NCBI GenBank assembly: GCA_947460525.1
Contig: CANHIV010000083.1
Span: 1 to 5,787 of the forward strand
Direction of reading: 5' to 3'
From: Flavobacteriales bacterium
Lineage (GTDB): Bacteria; Bacteroidota; Bacteroidia; Flavobacteriales_D; Sanyastnellaceae
Length of the DNA: 5,787 bases
Shown: positions 1 through 5,787 of the stretch, piece after piece
Layout: each line of letters begins with the position of its first letter
How positions within the stretch are numbered: position 1 is the first letter of the stretch
Program-made: the position numbers and the translations under genes
Notes under the pieces: generated by a model
Database searches by the model: none
Told to the model about the DNA's origin: nothing
The model's input: the letters and a program-made list of their open reading frames with translations, nothing else

Positions 1-449
1 GCGCTTGTCCCTGCGATGGTTGCTCCTTTGAAGTAAATGTCTTTGATTATTGAGGACAAGCCATATTGCTCTACCACATCCATGAATCGTTTTTGATCTC
101 CGCCACATATAAATACAGTCTGTGCCTTTTGGAGTTGCGCTTTTAATAGGGCAATGTCGGCCAAGGTGTCAGAAAAGTTGAGGTTCAGACATTTTACTTT
201 CCATGAAACAGGAATATCTTTTTGAAAGTAGAAGAAACTAGAGTCGGGTTCCTCTCCAGCCATGGGTAGCACAGCGATTGTGCTTCCTGCAGTTAGTTGG
301 GCTACTCTTTTAAGTTCATTCATCAATAGAGGTGTTCTGTCTCCGCCGCCAATGATGAATAGTTTGCCTTTGGGAGAAAAAGAAACGGGTTGTGTTTGAT
401 CACAACCCGCCAATATTAGAACCGAAATAAAAATTAGAATGCTGCGCAT
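1..449 (-). CDS. Cyanophycinase-like (peptidase S51) lipoprotein, 3' end cut off by the window
   Basis: The visible 149 codons encode a lipoprotein signal peptide followed by a peptidase S51/cyanophycinase-like fold. Residues 4-15 are hydrophobic and end in the lipobox LAGC with Cys16, so the mature protein should be lipid-anchored outside the cytoplasm. Family motifs follow in the expected order: IIGGGD (about 32-37), VLPMAGEEPD (60-69, where cyanophycinases have a PTAS.EP-type segment), VFICGGDQ (112-119) and AGTS (146-149). Ser149 is the expected nucleophile of the GTSAG motif and lies on the last complete codon, so the rest of the active site is outside the window. Family members cleave cyanophycin or beta-aspartyl-type dipeptides, but the substrate cannot be told from this fragment. 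The gene follows lolA by about 10 bp and is probably cotranscribed. An in-frame ATG at 455 would add only two residues (Met-Cys) and is an equally possible start. The family assignment is fairly sure; the function is not. Confidence 0.85.
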   Translation of the reverse strand, partial: MRSILIFISVLILAGCDQTQPVSFSPKGKLFIIGGGDRTPLLMNELKRVAQLTAGSTIAVLPMAGEEPDSSFFYFQKDIPVSWKVKCLNLNFSDTLADIALLKAQLQKAQTVFICGGDQKRFMDVVEQYGLSSIIKDIYFKGATIAGTS

Positions 450-459
450 GCACATAAAA

Positions 460-1104
460 TTACAAGCGATTGTCGACCATCTCCACTTTGGGGTACTTGC
501 TTTTTTGAAAACCAAAGTCGCTATCTTGAATGGGAGGATTGGGCTTTAAATTTTTAATGCGGTAGCTGATTTCTCCACCGTCACGTGTTTTCACCACGGC
601 TTTGATGAGCTCATTTTTTGATTTGTCTACATACATCATAATGGTATGATAAGACTTTCCTTTGGGGTTGTTGGGGTACAAAGCAATTTCATAACATCCA
701 ATGCCATCAACAGTTGCATTGGCATTCTTCATTTCGTTTTTAAAATCCTTTTCCCAAATCGTGAAAATTTCAGATGGATCAAATGCGCCGTCTTTGACGT
801 CTTTCAAGTTGTCGATGGTACAAGTGTTGGATTTTTTATCGTACGTCCAAATGGTTGTACCGTCTGTGAAAATTTGATAGTCGCTCAAAGAGATGGTATA
901 CTTCTTTCCTTTGATTTTGATGTTGCCTTCTTGCTTGATGTTTTTGTTGTTTTTCTTGTCAACCAAAGAAGAGCTGAAATCAGCAGACAATGTGGACCAA
1001 GTTTTTGCTTTGGCAGAAAGCTTGTCCAAAACCTCTTTGGAAGATTGAGCAAAACTTAAAACTGAGCAGCCGATGGCCAAGGCGAATAATGCAATTTTTT
1101 TCAT
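460..1104 (-). CDS. lolA: LolA-like outer-membrane lipoprotein carrier protein
   Basis: The product is a 214-residue secreted protein of the LolA family, which shuttles lipoproteins across the periplasm in a hydrophobic half-barrel. Length fits the family (about 200-220). Residues 1-19 form a signal peptide (MKK, hydrophobic core, SFA) with likely cleavage before Gln20. The mature part starts with a helix typical of LolA (EVLDKLSAKAKTWSTLSADF, about 24-43). Beta strands follow, including the GNIKIKGKKYTISL stretch (60-73) and the family-typical TDGTTIWTYDKKSN (80-93). A C-terminal DFGF (196-199) is also typical. Cys95 and Cys137 remain in the mature protein and could pair, but this is speculation. 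The ATG at 1104 lies 12 bp after the ftsK stop, and a LolA-like gene directly after ftsK is, as I recall, a common Bacteroidota arrangement. Bacteroidota often carry several LolA-like paralogues, so this may not be the only or main carrier. Confidence 0.9.
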   Translation of the reverse strand: MKKIALFALAIGCSVLSFAQSSKEVLDKLSAKAKTWSTLSADFSSSLVDKKNNKNIKQEGNIKIKGKKYTISLSDYQIFTDGTTIWTYDKKSNTCTIDNLKDVKDGAFDPSEIFTIWEKDFKNEMKNANATVDGIGCYEIALYPNNPKGKSYHTIMMYVDKSKNELIKAVVKTRDGGEISYRIKNLKPNPPIQDSDFGFQKSKYPKVEMVDNRL

Positions 1105-1116
1105 GGTGTTGTTTTC

Positions 1117-3690
1117 TTAAAGACCGTTTTTCAAGAACTGTTCCAAACTTGTTTCATCTTGAAATAAAACTTTTCTTGCCTTGCTTCCCTCAAATGGACC
1201 AATGATGCCAGCGGCTTCCAATTGATCTACAATTCTTCCTGCACGGTTGAATCCAAGTTTTAATTTCCTTTGAAGCATCGACGCTGAACCTTGTTGTGTT
1301 TGGACAACAATTCTGGCCGCTTCTTCAAACAATTCATCACGATCTCCGGCGGCTAAATTACTCAATTCAGTGCTTCCTGCCTCATCAGGTACCTCAGGCA
1401 ATAAGAATGCATTGGTGTAGCCTTGTTGATTGCCGATAAATGCGGTGATCTCTTCCACTTCTGGGGTATCGACAAAACCGCATTGTACGCGAATAAGGTC
1501 GTTTCCTGTAGAATACAACAAATCTCCTCGACCAATCAATTGATCAGCACCCCCTGCATCCAGAATGGTTCTTGAGTCGATTTTAGAAGTAACACGGAAG
1601 GCGATACGCGCCGGGAAATTGGCCTTGATGGTTCCTGTAATAATATTTACAGAAGGTCGCTGTGTAGCGATGATCAGATGTATACCAATGGCACGGCCCA
1701 ATTGCGCCAGTCGAGCTATAGGGGTTTCAACTTCACGACCCGCGGTCATGATCAAATCCGCAAATTCATCCACCACCAATACGATGTAAGGCAGATAACG
1801 ATGCCCATTCTCAGGATTCAATCGACGTTTGATGAAGCGCTCATTGTATTCTTTGATATTGCGGCAACCAGCAGTTTTCAATAAGTCATAGCGTTGATCC
1901 ATCTCAATGCACAGACTGTTCAAGGTTCTTACGACCTTACTGGTGTCCGTGATAATGGGATCATCGCTGTCTGGAAGTTTGGCCAAGAAGTGTCGTTCTA
2001 TTTTATTGAAAAGAGTGAGTTCCACTTTCTTAGGATCCACCAAAACAAACTTGATTTGTGAAGGATGCTTTTTGTACAATAAACTAACAAGTATGGCATT
2101 AAGTCCAACCGACTTTCCTTGTCCTGTAGATCCCGCCATCAACAAGTGAGGCATTTTGGCAAGGTCGACACAGAAAATTTCGTTAGAAATGGTTTTGCCC
2201 AAAACCACAGGCAGTTCCATCTCTGCATTTTGAAATTTCTCGGAGGAAATCAAACTGCGCATGCTAACGATCTCGGGTTGTGAATTGGGTACTTCAATAC
2301 CAATGGTGCCCTTGCCGGGAATGGGCGCGATGATTCGAATCCCCAATGCCGCAAGGCTCAAGGCGATATCATCTTCTAGATTTTTAATTTTAGAAATGCG
2401 AACCCCAGGTGCAGGATTGATTTCGTACAACGTAACCGTTGGCCCGATGGTGGCTTTTATTTTTTCAATCTCAATTTTATAGTGATTGAGGGTTTCAATG
2501 ATCTTGTTCTTGTTGGCTTCTAGTTCCTCTTTTGTAATCTTAATTCCACCGGTGGTGTGATTCTTCAAGAGCTCAATGGAAGGCGCTTCGTACCTGGACA
2601 AATCCAATTTGGGGTCATAGTCCCCAAAATCAGCAAGGCGCTCGTCTACCTCTTCAGAGCTGAGAAATTCCTCATTGGCCGGACCCTGTACTTCCATCCC
2701 CAAATCATTTTCCAAATCTGATAAATCCACCGTTTCCATTTCAGGAGCTGGAGCCACGGGAGTTACCGATAACTCATTCTCCATTGCTGCAGGGGCTTTT
2801 TCAGCCAAGGGTTCTAATATTTCAATTTGGCTCAATAACTCTTCATCAGTGGGTTCAGGAGCGATGAAGGAGTTGGTGATGGTTGTTACCAGCTCGGGTG
2901 CGGGCACAGGCGATACTTCCGGAATTTCTGGTTCTGTTTGCAGGGTCTCTTCAGCCAAGGCTTCTTCTTCTGCCAAGTCAATTTTGGCCTGAATGGCGGC
3001 TTCTTTGTCTTGCAGCCTTCTTTCTTTCATGCGCTGAATGGATTGGTCTACCCAAGAACCAAAGTGCAAAAGGAATGAAGTAGCCGCGATGCCAAACAAT
3101 ACAACGCCGGTCCCAATTTTCCCCATGGTAAAGGTGAACCATTGCGTAATCCAAAGGCCATAGGCGCCTACAAAACGATCATTGATGTCCAAAACGATAT
3201 GCGGAAAAGGATCTTCTTCACGGTGATGAAAAACAAAGCCCAAAAGCAAAGGGATAAACAACATGCCGTAAGTCATCCATCGGAAACTTTTAAAGAATGG
3301 GGTAGGCGTGGCTTGCACCACCAATTGACTGCCGAGCATGATGAAGATGTAGCAAATGAAAAACGCGCCAACACCAAAGCCTTTGAACATGAGCAGATAT
3401 GCCGCCCAAGCCCCCATTTTGCCCATCCAGTTTTCATACTGAGGCGCATCCGCTATCCGGGTGGAAGCATCGCCACCCAAGATGAGGTGAAGATCATTGT
3501 CCCCACTAAAAAGAAAGGATGTGCAAGCGAGCAAAAGGTAAAATGTCCCCAAAAGCAAACCCGTTCCCAAAATGAGTTGACTTTTTCTTCCAAAAATCTT
3601 CTGCGAGAATGATTTTTTTTCACTTGCCCATGGAATCTCTTCCTCGTGATCATTTTCCGGTGTAAATTTGCTCTTAGCCACTGTATTCAA
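1117..3690 (-). CDS. ftsK: DNA translocase FtsK (FtsK/SpoIIIE family)
   Basis: FtsK is a septum-anchored hexameric ATPase that pumps DNA and promotes XerCD-mediated chromosome dimer resolution. The 857 residues show the full architecture. Four membrane segments lie near 38-61, 95-118, 136-155 and 184-208. A basic/charged stretch (219-235) leads into a Glu/Pro/Ala-rich linker (about 236-365). The alpha and beta motor domains occupy about 380-770, with Walker A GSTGQGKS (520-527), Walker B VLVVDEFADL (637-646, Asp641-Glu642) and ATQRPS (675-680). The C-terminal winged-helix gamma domain, which reads polar DNA sequences, is at about 783-850 with the typical QRKLKLGFNRAGRIVDQLE. The start is not ATG: an in-frame TAA lies two codons before the TTG at 3690, and the only other early start is GTG at 3681; the next in-frame Met is residue 89, after the first membrane helix. 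The gene opens a probable operon with lolA and is divergent from rpmG. Confidence 0.97.
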   Translation of the reverse strand: MNTVAKSKFTPENDHEEEIPWASEKKSFSQKIFGRKSQLILGTGLLLGTFYLLLACTSFLFSGDNDLHLILGGDASTRIADAPQYENWMGKMGAWAAYLLMFKGFGVGAFFICYIFIMLGSQLVVQATPTPFFKSFRWMTYGMLFIPLLLGFVFHHREEDPFPHIVLDINDRFVGAYGLWITQWFTFTMGKIGTGVVLFGIAATSFLLHFGSWVDQSIQRMKERRLQDKEAAIQAKIDLAEEEALAEETLQTEPEIPEVSPVPAPELVTTITNSFIAPEPTDEELLSQIEILEPLAEKAPAAMENELSVTPVAPAPEMETVDLSDLENDLGMEVQGPANEEFLSSEEVDERLADFGDYDPKLDLSRYEAPSIELLKNHTTGGIKITKEELEANKNKIIETLNHYKIEIEKIKATIGPTVTLYEINPAPGVRISKIKNLEDDIALSLAALGIRIIAPIPGKGTIGIEVPNSQPEIVSMRSLISSEKFQNAEMELPVVLGKTISNEIFCVDLAKMPHLLMAGSTGQGKSVGLNAILVSLLYKKHPSQIKFVLVDPKKVELTLFNKIERHFLAKLPDSDDPIITDTSKVVRTLNSLCIEMDQRYDLLKTAGCRNIKEYNERFIKRRLNPENGHRYLPYIVLVVDEFADLIMTAGREVETPIARLAQLGRAIGIHLIIATQRPSVNIITGTIKANFPARIAFRVTSKIDSRTILDAGGADQLIGRGDLLYSTGNDLIRVQCGFVDTPEVEEITAFIGNQQGYTNAFLLPEVPDEAGSTELSNLAAGDRDELFEEAARIVVQTQQGSASMLQRKLKLGFNRAGRIVDQLEAAGIIGPFEGSKARKVLFQDETSLEQFLKNGL

Positions 3691-3709
3691 CGTTTAATCC
3701 TCAAAAGTA
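3690..3709 (-). promoter_or_regulatory. Weak candidate start signals for ftsK
   Basis: Read on the minus strand, TACTTTTG (3709 to 3702) matches the Bacteroidota -7 box TAnnTTTG, but no TTG is found 19 bp upstream of it. If used, transcription would start only about 5 nt before the TTG codon, giving a nearly leaderless mRNA. The same bases contain GAGG (3702 to 3699), 8 nt before TTG, which resembles a Shine-Dalgarno site. Such sites are generally little used in Bacteroidota, so it only weakly favours TTG over GTG. The GTG at 3681 has A at -3 and -6, which suits flavobacterial initiation. These readings compete; neither is established. Confidence 0.25.
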
Positions 3710-3796
3710 ACGGCGAATAGGATCACGGTATTGGGAGAAAGATTTCCGTTTTCAACACAAGAAAGTGAACGTAAATTTAAAATATTGTCGATTTAG

Positions 3797-3823
3797 AAAA
3801 AAAGTGTTGGTTAATCAAAAAAA
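3797..3823. other. Two spaced A7 tracts around the rpmG -33 element
   Basis: There are seven consecutive A residues at 3797-3803 and again at 3817-3823. Their centres are 20 bp apart, about two helical turns, which would favour intrinsic bending. The first tract ends just upstream of the -33 TTG, where an UP-like element would contact the RNA polymerase alpha subunits; the second is inside the promoter spacer. The tracts are plain in the sequence; the bending and activating role is inferred. Confidence 0.4.
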
Positions 3824-3836
3824 CATTATATATTTG
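3807..3836 (+). promoter_or_regulatory. Bacteroidota-type promoter for rpmG and downstream genes
   Basis: TTG at 3807-3809 and TATATTTG at 3829-3836 are separated by 19 bp. This matches the primary sigma factor consensus of Bacteroidota (TTG/TTTG at -33, TAnnTTTG at -7) in both sequence and spacing. Transcription would begin near 3841-3844, leaving a leader of roughly 13-16 nt before the rpmG ATG. No Shine-Dalgarno sequence is present in that leader; A residues at -1, -3 and -5 fit initiation as known in this phylum. The strong match is in keeping with the high expression expected of a ribosomal protein gene. Confidence 0.75.
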
Positions 3837-3856
3837 CAATCCATTTTTAAGACACA

Positions 3857-4039
3857 ATGGCAAAGAAAGGCAACAGAGTTCAAGTGATTATGGAATGTAC
3901 CGAACATAAGGAATCGGGCAAACCAGGAACAAGCAGATACATCACAACCAAAAACAGAAAGAACACCCCAGATCGTTTGGAGATGAAGAAATTCAATCCC
4001 ATCTTGAAACGTATGACCGTTCATAAAGAGATTAAATAA
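3857..4039 (+). CDS. rpmG: Large-subunit ribosomal protein bL33
   Basis: The 60-residue basic protein is a full-length bL33 of the Bacteroidota type, a small component of the 50S subunit near the E site. Diagnostic stretches are [18 protein letters not shown] (1-18), [20 protein letters not shown] (26-45) and the ending [14 protein letters not shown]. Only one cysteine (Cys14) is present, so the paired CxxC motifs of zinc-binding L33 are absent. This is a zinc-independent (C-minus) form whose supply does not depend on zinc. It is the first gene after the promoter at 3807-3836 and lies 8 bp before the DUF4295 gene, with which it is surely cotranscribed. An rpmB (bL28) gene, which often sits directly upstream in related genomes, is not present here. 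Confidence 0.97.
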   Translation: MAKKGNRVQVIMECTEHKESGKPGTSRYITTKNRKNTPDRLEMKKFNPILKRMTVHKEIK

Positions 4040-4047
4040 TTTAAGCC

Positions 4048-4203
4048 ATGGCAAAGAAGGTAGTTGCAACATTGCAAACGGGTGGTGGTAAGAACCACAC
4101 CAAGGTGATTAAAATGGTTAAATCGCCAAAATCAGGTTCGTACTCTTTCAAAGAAGAGATCGTTCACAATGACAAAATTGCTGACTGGTTTACAAAAGCC
4201 TAA
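4048..4203 (+). CDS. DUF4295 family small basic protein, probable ribosome-associated
   Basis: A 51-codon reading frame begins MAKKVVATLQTGGGKNHTKV and ends ADWFTKA. I recognise it as the DUF4295 family, known to me only from Bacteroidota and almost always placed directly after rpmG. The protein is lysine-rich (11 of 51 residues) with glycine- and serine-containing turns (GGGKNHTK at 12-19, SPKSGSYSFKEE at 26-37), as expected for an RNA-binding ribosomal protein. I recall that a flavobacterial ribosome structure assigned such a protein to the large subunit under the name bL38; I cannot check this here. The frame is intact, 8 bp after the rpmG stop, and its first 11 bases equal those of rpmG (ATGGCAAAGAA). 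It ends 20 bp before the stem of a strong terminator. That it is a real gene is nearly certain; the ribosomal role is likely. Confidence 0.93.
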   Translation: MAKKVVATLQTGGGKNHTKVIKMVKSPKSGSYSFKEEIVHNDKIADWFTKA

Positions 4204-4223
4204 TCAGTTATTGATATTATTTG

Positions 4224-4255
4224 AAAGGCTTTTTCGAAAGAAAAGGCCTTTTTTT
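4224..4255 (+). terminator. Intrinsic terminator after the DUF4295 gene
   Basis: The left arm 4224-4235 and right arm 4240-4251 form a 12-bp stem with a single G-T wobble (4230/4245), closed by C-G and capped by a GAAA tetraloop (4236-4239). The right arm runs into a T-tract through 4255, followed by GTTCT. This is a typical Rho-independent terminator for the rpmG-DUF4295 transcript. The ftsY start codon is only 17 bp beyond the T-tract, so it may act as a partial terminator that lowers ftsY-rimO expression relative to the ribosomal protein genes. Confidence 0.9.
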
Positions 4256-4272
4256 GTTCTAATACAAGTGCT

Positions 4273-5241
4273 ATGAATTTTTTTAAACGCCTTTTCTCTT
4301 CTGAGAAAAAAGAGACGCTAAATCAAGGATTAGAAAAAACCAGAACTGGTCTTTTCTCTAAGCTTGCCCGCATCGTAGTGGGCAAGTCGTCTATCGATGA
4401 TGAAGTGTTGGACAATCTGGAGGAGGTACTCATTACTTCTGATGTTGGCGTAAGCACCACCATCAAGATTATCGGTAAAATTCAAGAGCGTGTTGCAAAG
4501 GACAAGTACATGGGGACCTCGGAGTTGAACCGAATTCTGCGCGAAGAGATTTCATTGCTCTTGGCGGCTTATGAGGGAGAGGATTCAGAGGATATTTTTA
4601 TTCCCAAAGTAGAGGGGCCATACGTAATAATGGTCGTGGGCGTGAATGGTGTCGGAAAGACGACCACCATTGGAAAGTTGGCCTACCAATTACAAAAGCA
4701 AGGAAAAAAGGTGGTATTGGGTGCTGCGGATACCTTCCGTGCAGCGGCCATTGATCAACTTAGAGTGTGGGGAGATCGCGCACAGGCCACCGTTATCGCG
4801 CAGTCCATGGGGTCCGACCCCGCATCAGTTGCATTTGATACGTTGCAGCATGCGGTGGCGAGTCAAGCGGATGTTGTCATCATTGATACCGCAGGTAGAT
4901 TGCACAACAAGGTGGGGTTGATGAATGAGTTAACCAAAATCAAAAGGGTAATGGACAAGATTGTACCCAATGCGCCGCATGAGGTGTTATTGGTGCTGGA
5001 TGGTTCTACCGGTCAAAATGCTTTTGAACAAGCCAAACAGTTTACTGCAGCAACCGATGTGAATGCGTTGGCCATCACAAAAATTGATGGCACAGCCAAA
5101 GGGGGCGTGGTTATCGGTATCTCCGATCAATTTAGCATCCCAGTAAAATACATTGGCGTAGGAGAAAAACCGGAACAATTGCAAATCTTTAATCGATTTG
5201 AATTTGTAGATTCATTATTCACTGACGGAAACGAAGGATGA
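4273..5241 (+). CDS. ftsY: Signal recognition particle receptor FtsY
   Basis: FtsY is the membrane-associated GTPase that receives ribosome-nascent chain complexes from SRP (Ffh) and passes them to SecYEG. The 322 residues hold the N domain (about 20-100) and G domain (about 105-315). The long acidic A domain of the E. coli protein is missing, as is usual in Bacteroidota. The amphipathic N-terminus (MNFFKRLFSSEKK) probably supplies lipid contact. GTPase motifs are complete: G1 GVNGVGKT (113-120), the SRP-specific DTFRAAA (143-149), G3 DTAGR (195-199), G4 TKIDGTAKGG (259-268) and GVGEKPEQL (285-293). DGSTGQNAFEQA (233-244) is also highly conserved in the family. The ATG at 4273 gives the expected flavobacterial N-terminus. 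The stop overlaps the rimO ATG, so the two are probably translationally coupled. I see no convincing promoter between the terminator and the start codon. Confidence 0.98.
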   Translation: MNFFKRLFSSEKKETLNQGLEKTRTGLFSKLARIVVGKSSIDDEVLDNLEEVLITSDVGVSTTIKIIGKIQERVAKDKYMGTSELNRILREEISLLLAAYEGEDSEDIFIPKVEGPYVIMVVGVNGVGKTTTIGKLAYQLQKQGKKVVLGAADTFRAAAIDQLRVWGDRAQATVIAQSMGSDPASVAFDTLQHAVASQADVVIIDTAGRLHNKVGLMNELTKIKRVMDKIVPNAPHEVLLVLDGSTGQNAFEQAKQFTAATDVNALAITKIDGTAKGGVVIGISDQFSIPVKYIGVGEKPEQLQIFNRFEFVDSLFTDGNEG

Positions 5242-5787
5242 AAACGAAAACTTTAAAAAAGAACAAGGTCAATGTCGTAACCCTGGGTTGCGCCAAAAAT
5301 ATTTTCGACTCTGAGGTGATGATGGCCCAATTAAAGGCCAATGATTACCAGGTCGAACATGAATCTGAGGACCAAGATGCTTCCATTGTCATCATCAATA
5401 CTTGCGGGTTCATTGACAACGCAAAGGAAGAGAGCATCAATACCATTTTGGCATGGGCCAAGGAGAAAGAGAAGGGCAATGTGGACAAGGTTTTGGTCAC
5501 AGGTTGTTTGGGTGAGCGTTACAGGGATGTGCTTGAGAAAGACATTCCAGAGGTCGATGGCATTTTTGGAACGAGGGAATTGCCTCGCTTGCTCAAAACA
5601 TTAAAAGCCGATTACAAGCATGAATTGGTGGGTGAGCGTTTGCTCACAACCCCAAGTCATTATGCTTATTTTAAAATAGCAGAAGGGTGTGATCGTCCAT
5701 GCTCATTTTGCGCCATTCCTTTGATGAGAGGCAAGCACACCTCAACGCCAATGGAAGACTTGGTAAAACAAGCCAAAGGCCTCGCAA
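5238..5787 (+). CDS. rimO: Ribosomal protein S12 methylthiotransferase RimO, 5' part
   Basis: RimO is a radical SAM enzyme that adds a methylthio group to a conserved aspartate of ribosomal protein uS12. About 183 residues are visible. The N-terminal methylthiotransferase (UPF0004) domain carries three cysteines for one 4Fe-4S cluster: GCAKN (Cys18), INTCGF (Cys56) and TGCLGERY (Cys90). The radical SAM cluster motif CxxxCxxC follows as EGCDRPCSFCAIP, with Cys151, Cys155 and Cys158. The wording of these motifs (LGCAKN, NTCGFI, GCLGERY, CSFCAIP) favours RimO over the tRNA enzyme MiaB. The remaining radical SAM barrel and the C-terminal TRAM domain lie beyond the window; the family is usually about 430-440 residues. 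The ATG at 5238 overlaps the ftsY stop as ATGA. Placement after rpmG, DUF4295 and ftsY fits its ribosomal substrate. Confidence 0.96.
   Translation, partial: MKTKTLKKNKVNVVTLGCAKNIFDSEVMMAQLKANDYQVEHESEDQDASIVIINTCGFIDNAKEESINTILAWAKEKEKGNVDKVLVTGCLGERYRDVLEKDIPEVDGIFGTRELPRLLKTLKADYKHELVGERLLTTPSHYAYFKIAEGCDRPCSFCAIPLMRGKHTSTPMEDLVKQAKGLA

Noticed and set aside
646..1059. A 137-codon open frame on the plus strand opposite lolA
   Set aside because: It is antisense to a well-supported LolA-like gene. Its hydrophobic look comes from the complement of lysine and asparagine codons.
460..1104. LolA-like protein as a lipoprotein anchored at Cys13
   Set aside because: The sequence AIGC loosely resembles a lipobox, but Ala at -3 is weak and a better signal peptidase I site (SFA before Gln20) follows. 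LolA proteins are soluble.
2600..2990. Short near-repeats in the ftsK linker DNA (for example CAGCCAAGG twice, TTCAGGAGC twice)
   Set aside because: They reflect the low-complexity Glu/Pro/Ala linker of FtsK, with repeated Leu-Ala-Glu and Pro-Ala-Pro codons, and not a separate repeat element.
3142..3612. A 156-codon open frame on the plus strand inside ftsK
   Set aside because: It lies wholly antisense to the membrane domain of ftsK, has no recognisable family motifs and an odd composition. The ftsK frame explains the sequence fully.
3815..4072. An 85-codon minus-strand frame covering rpmG
   Set aside because: It is the shadow of a certain ribosomal protein gene and overlaps the promoter and the DUF4295 start; no family resemblance.
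5509..5640. A 12-base direct repeat (TGGGTGAGCGTT) occurring twice 120 bp apart in rimO
   Set aside because: Both copies encode Gly-Glu-Arg within conserved RimO sequence, in the same frame. There is no third copy and no flanking repeat, so chance and shared codon use explain it.

Overview
The window looks like chromosomal housekeeping DNA from a member of the Bacteroidota, most likely a Flavobacteriales-type organism. The evidence is as follows. Two very small adjacent genes encode a one-cysteine L33 and a DUF4295 protein, a family I know only from Bacteroidota. The best promoter has the Bacteroidota form (TTG, 19 bp, TAnnTTTG). Shine-Dalgarno sequences are mostly absent. The FtsY and FtsK sequences closely resemble flavobacterial ones. 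I see no mobile elements, CRISPR arrays, tRNA or rRNA genes, and no sign of recent transfer.

The left part (1-3690) is a minus-strand cluster read in the order ftsK, lolA-like gene, cyanophycinase-like lipoprotein gene. The last gene runs off the left edge. Gaps are 12 bp (ftsK to lolA) and 4 or 10 bp (lolA to the lipoprotein gene), so the three are probably one operon. FtsK pumps DNA at the division septum. The LolA-like protein is a periplasmic lipoprotein carrier. The third product is itself predicted to be a lipoprotein, with peptidase S51 motifs. ftsK has no ATG start: an in-frame stop just upstream forces TTG or GTG.

The middle (3691-3856) is a divergent intergenic region of 166 bp. 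It holds a convincing promoter for the rightward genes, flanked and interrupted by two 7-bp A-tracts, and at most a weak promoter for ftsK.

The right part (3857-5787) is a plus-strand cluster: rpmG (bL33), the DUF4295 gene, a strong intrinsic terminator with a GAAA tetraloop, ftsY (SRP receptor) and the 5' part of rimO (ribosomal protein S12 methylthiotransferase), whose ATG overlaps the ftsY stop. The shared theme is ribosome composition, ribosome modification and ribosome targeting to the membrane. The terminator, placed just before ftsY with little room for another promoter, suggests that ftsY-rimO is expressed partly by readthrough.

I found no convincing new biological system. The points most worth a second look are the DUF4295 protein as a lineage-specific ribosomal component, the terminator that may set ftsY-rimO levels, the non-ATG start of ftsK, and the S51-type lipoprotein encoded directly after lolA.
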